From contig JACKDU010000002.1 in NCBI GenBank assembly GCA_020633335.1, forward strand, positions 558,001 to 622,000: a stretch of 64,000 nt of DNA, written 5' to 3'. Both the position numbers and the translations under genes were made by a program. The notes beneath the pieces were generated by a model, which was not told the DNA's origin, searched no databases, and saw nothing but the letters and a program-made list of their open reading frames with translations. Positions 63,033 to 64,000 of the stretch are shown piece after piece. Position 1 is the stretch's first letter. The number at the start of each line of letters is the position of its first letter. Source of the DNA: Myxococcales bacterium. GTDB taxonomy: Bacteria; Myxococcota_A; Polyangia; Nannocystales; Nannocystaceae.

Positions 63033-64000
63033 CTAGCGGCTCTGGAGCTCGGCGATCATCGCCTGGATCTCGGGGTGATCCGAGTCCTCCTCGGCGCCGC
63101 GACGGAGCATCGAGAGCGCCTTCGAGTTCTCACCGAGCCCGAGGTGGGCGTTGGCGAGGCGGACGTAGATGTCGCCGCGGCGGACGAGACCCGACTGGTC
63201 GACGTTCTGGAGGAGCATCGCCCGGGCGATCTTGAGGGCGTCGCTCCACTGCTCGAGGGCCGCGTAGACGTCGCTGAGGGTGATCAGCGTCTCCGGGTTG
63301 GTCGTGTCGATCCGGTAGGCCTCGCGGAGGCGATCGACGGCCTCGTCAGAGATCCCGCCGGCGAGCTCCACCCGCGAGAGGCGGGTGAGGAAGCCGGCGT
63401 GCTCCTTCGAGCGCTTGTTGACCGCAGCCGAGACCTCGACCAGCCAGGCGTACATGCCGACCGCCTCCTCGTAGCGGCCGCTCATGTAGAGCGCGTCGGC
63501 GATCCGCCGGTTGACGTCCATGTCGTCCTGGACCTCCTCATAGATCGGCGCGAGCGCGCGGAGGGCCTCGTCGAGATCGTTGACCTTCTCCATCAGGATG
63601 TCGACGCGCTCGATGTCCAGCTTGCGGCGCTTCGCCGGGTCCTCGCACTGGCTGCCGATGAGCGCGAGGAGGTAGGCGACCTGCTCCCAGTAGCCCTCCT
63701 CGCGGCTGAGCTCGAGGAGGAGCTCGGCGGCCTCGAGGTTGGTCGGGTGGAAGTGCAGCGCCGCCTCGAGGTAGGCCCGGCGGTGCTCCGGATCATCCGT
63801 CATCTTGGCGAGGCGGAGCTGGAGCATCGACCCGAGCTCCCCCTCGGGGTTGAGCGAGGCGGCGTGCTCGAGGATCTGCATCATCGCCTCCTCCTCGCCG
63901 CGCGCGTCGTAGACCGTCGCCAGCGAGAGGAGCGCCGGCACGTTGTTCGGATCGTGCTCGAGGACCTCGACGAGGATCCCCTGCGAGCGCTCGGTGTCGC
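63033..64000 (-). CDS. TPR-repeat protein, C-terminal part (runs off the window)
   Basis: At least 322 residues are inside the window and the frame is open to its right edge (upstream residues read TERSQGILVEVLEHDPNN, continuing the repeats), so the start lies outside. The visible part is a regular TPR superhelix: HFHPTNLEAAELLLELSREE, DALYMSGRYEEAVGMYAWL, EAYRIDTTNPETLITLSDVY and KALSMLRRGAEEDSDHPEIQ. Such proteins are scaffolds; no catalytic motif is seen. A GTG at 63941 is an internal Val, not a start. Confidence 0.85.
   Translation of the reverse strand, partial: DTERSQGILVEVLEHDPNNVPALLSLATVYDARGEEEAMMQILEHAASLNPEGELGSMLQLRLAKMTDDPEHRRAYLEAALHFHPTNLEAAELLLELSREEGYWEQVAYLLALIGSQCEDPAKRRKLDIERVDILMEKVNDLDEALRALAPIYEEVQDDMDVNRRIADALYMSGRYEEAVGMYAWLVEVSAAVNKRSKEHAGFLTRLSRVELAGGISDEAVDRLREAYRIDTTNPETLITLSDVYAALEQWSDALKIARAMLLQNVDQSGLVRRGDIYVRLANAHLGLGENSKALSMLRRGAEEDSDHPEIQAMIAELQSR

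Overview
This 64 kb window is very GC-rich chromosomal DNA in which nearly every genuine gene uses C or G at third codon positions. The gene content points to a myxobacterium (Myxococcota), probably of the Nannocystaceae/Polyangiales side: many lipoproteins with low-complexity Ser/Ala/Thr linkers and Cys-rich repeats (DUF4215/myxococcus cysteine-rich repeat, FG-GAP/VCBS, thrombospondin type 3, MopE-like metal-binding motifs), Hanks-type Ser/Thr kinases fused to AAA/TPR regions, a large hybrid histidine kinase, and an NAD-dependent GDH of the 180 kDa class. The taxonomic assignment is inference from gene style. No tRNA, rRNA, transposase, integrase or CRISPR array was seen.

Layout. 1-14 kb: the N-terminus of a nucleotide-sugar epimerase-like gene, a stand-alone tryptophan synthase beta 2 (trpB2), a surface lipoprotein with seven FG-GAP-like repeats, a MASE1/CHASE/GAF hybrid histidine kinase, a fibrinogen-domain lipoprotein, a DUF2723 glycosyltransferase-like membrane protein, and two tandem paralogous Cys-rich lipoproteins separated by an inverted/direct repeat cluster. 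14-20 kb: NAD-glutamate dehydrogenase divergent from an Xaa-Pro aminopeptidase. 20-31 kb: a tightly overlapping five-gene operon (two unrecognised proteins, a MoxR AAA+ ATPase, a vWA protein, a TPR/HEAT protein), divergent from an FHA-domain protein, a Ser/Thr kinase and a lipoprotein. This is the most system-like and least described part of the window and resembles the MoxR-vWA ternary systems predicted by comparative genomics.

31-45 kb: a 1409-residue kinase-AAA-TPR regulator, lipoproteins including a 1373-residue thrombospondin-3 protein, and a Ton/Tol-type energy module (ExbB, two ExbD, TonB-like protein, TPR lipoprotein). 45-51 kb: EF-P with its lysyl-transferase EpmA, then a divergent operon carrying an Rrf2 regulator, CysK, a ThiF/MoeB-like E1 enzyme, a CysO-type sulfur carrier, CysM and the JAMM protease Mec. 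These last genes make up an alternative cysteine pathway based on a protein-bound thiocarboxylate.

51-64 kb: a Nudix hydrolase, DUF507, an EtfA-N-like protein overlapping an ATP-grasp acyl-CoA-synthetase-like gene (with a puzzling start), a CCA-adding-type nucleotidyltransferase, DNA polymerase I with an apparently dead proofreading domain, an AI-2E family transporter, lapB and lapA, a MopE-like lipoprotein, and the C-terminal part of a TPR protein. Several intrinsic terminators are readable. Most starts were chosen from codon bias, SD sequences and stop/start overlaps, and remain predictions.
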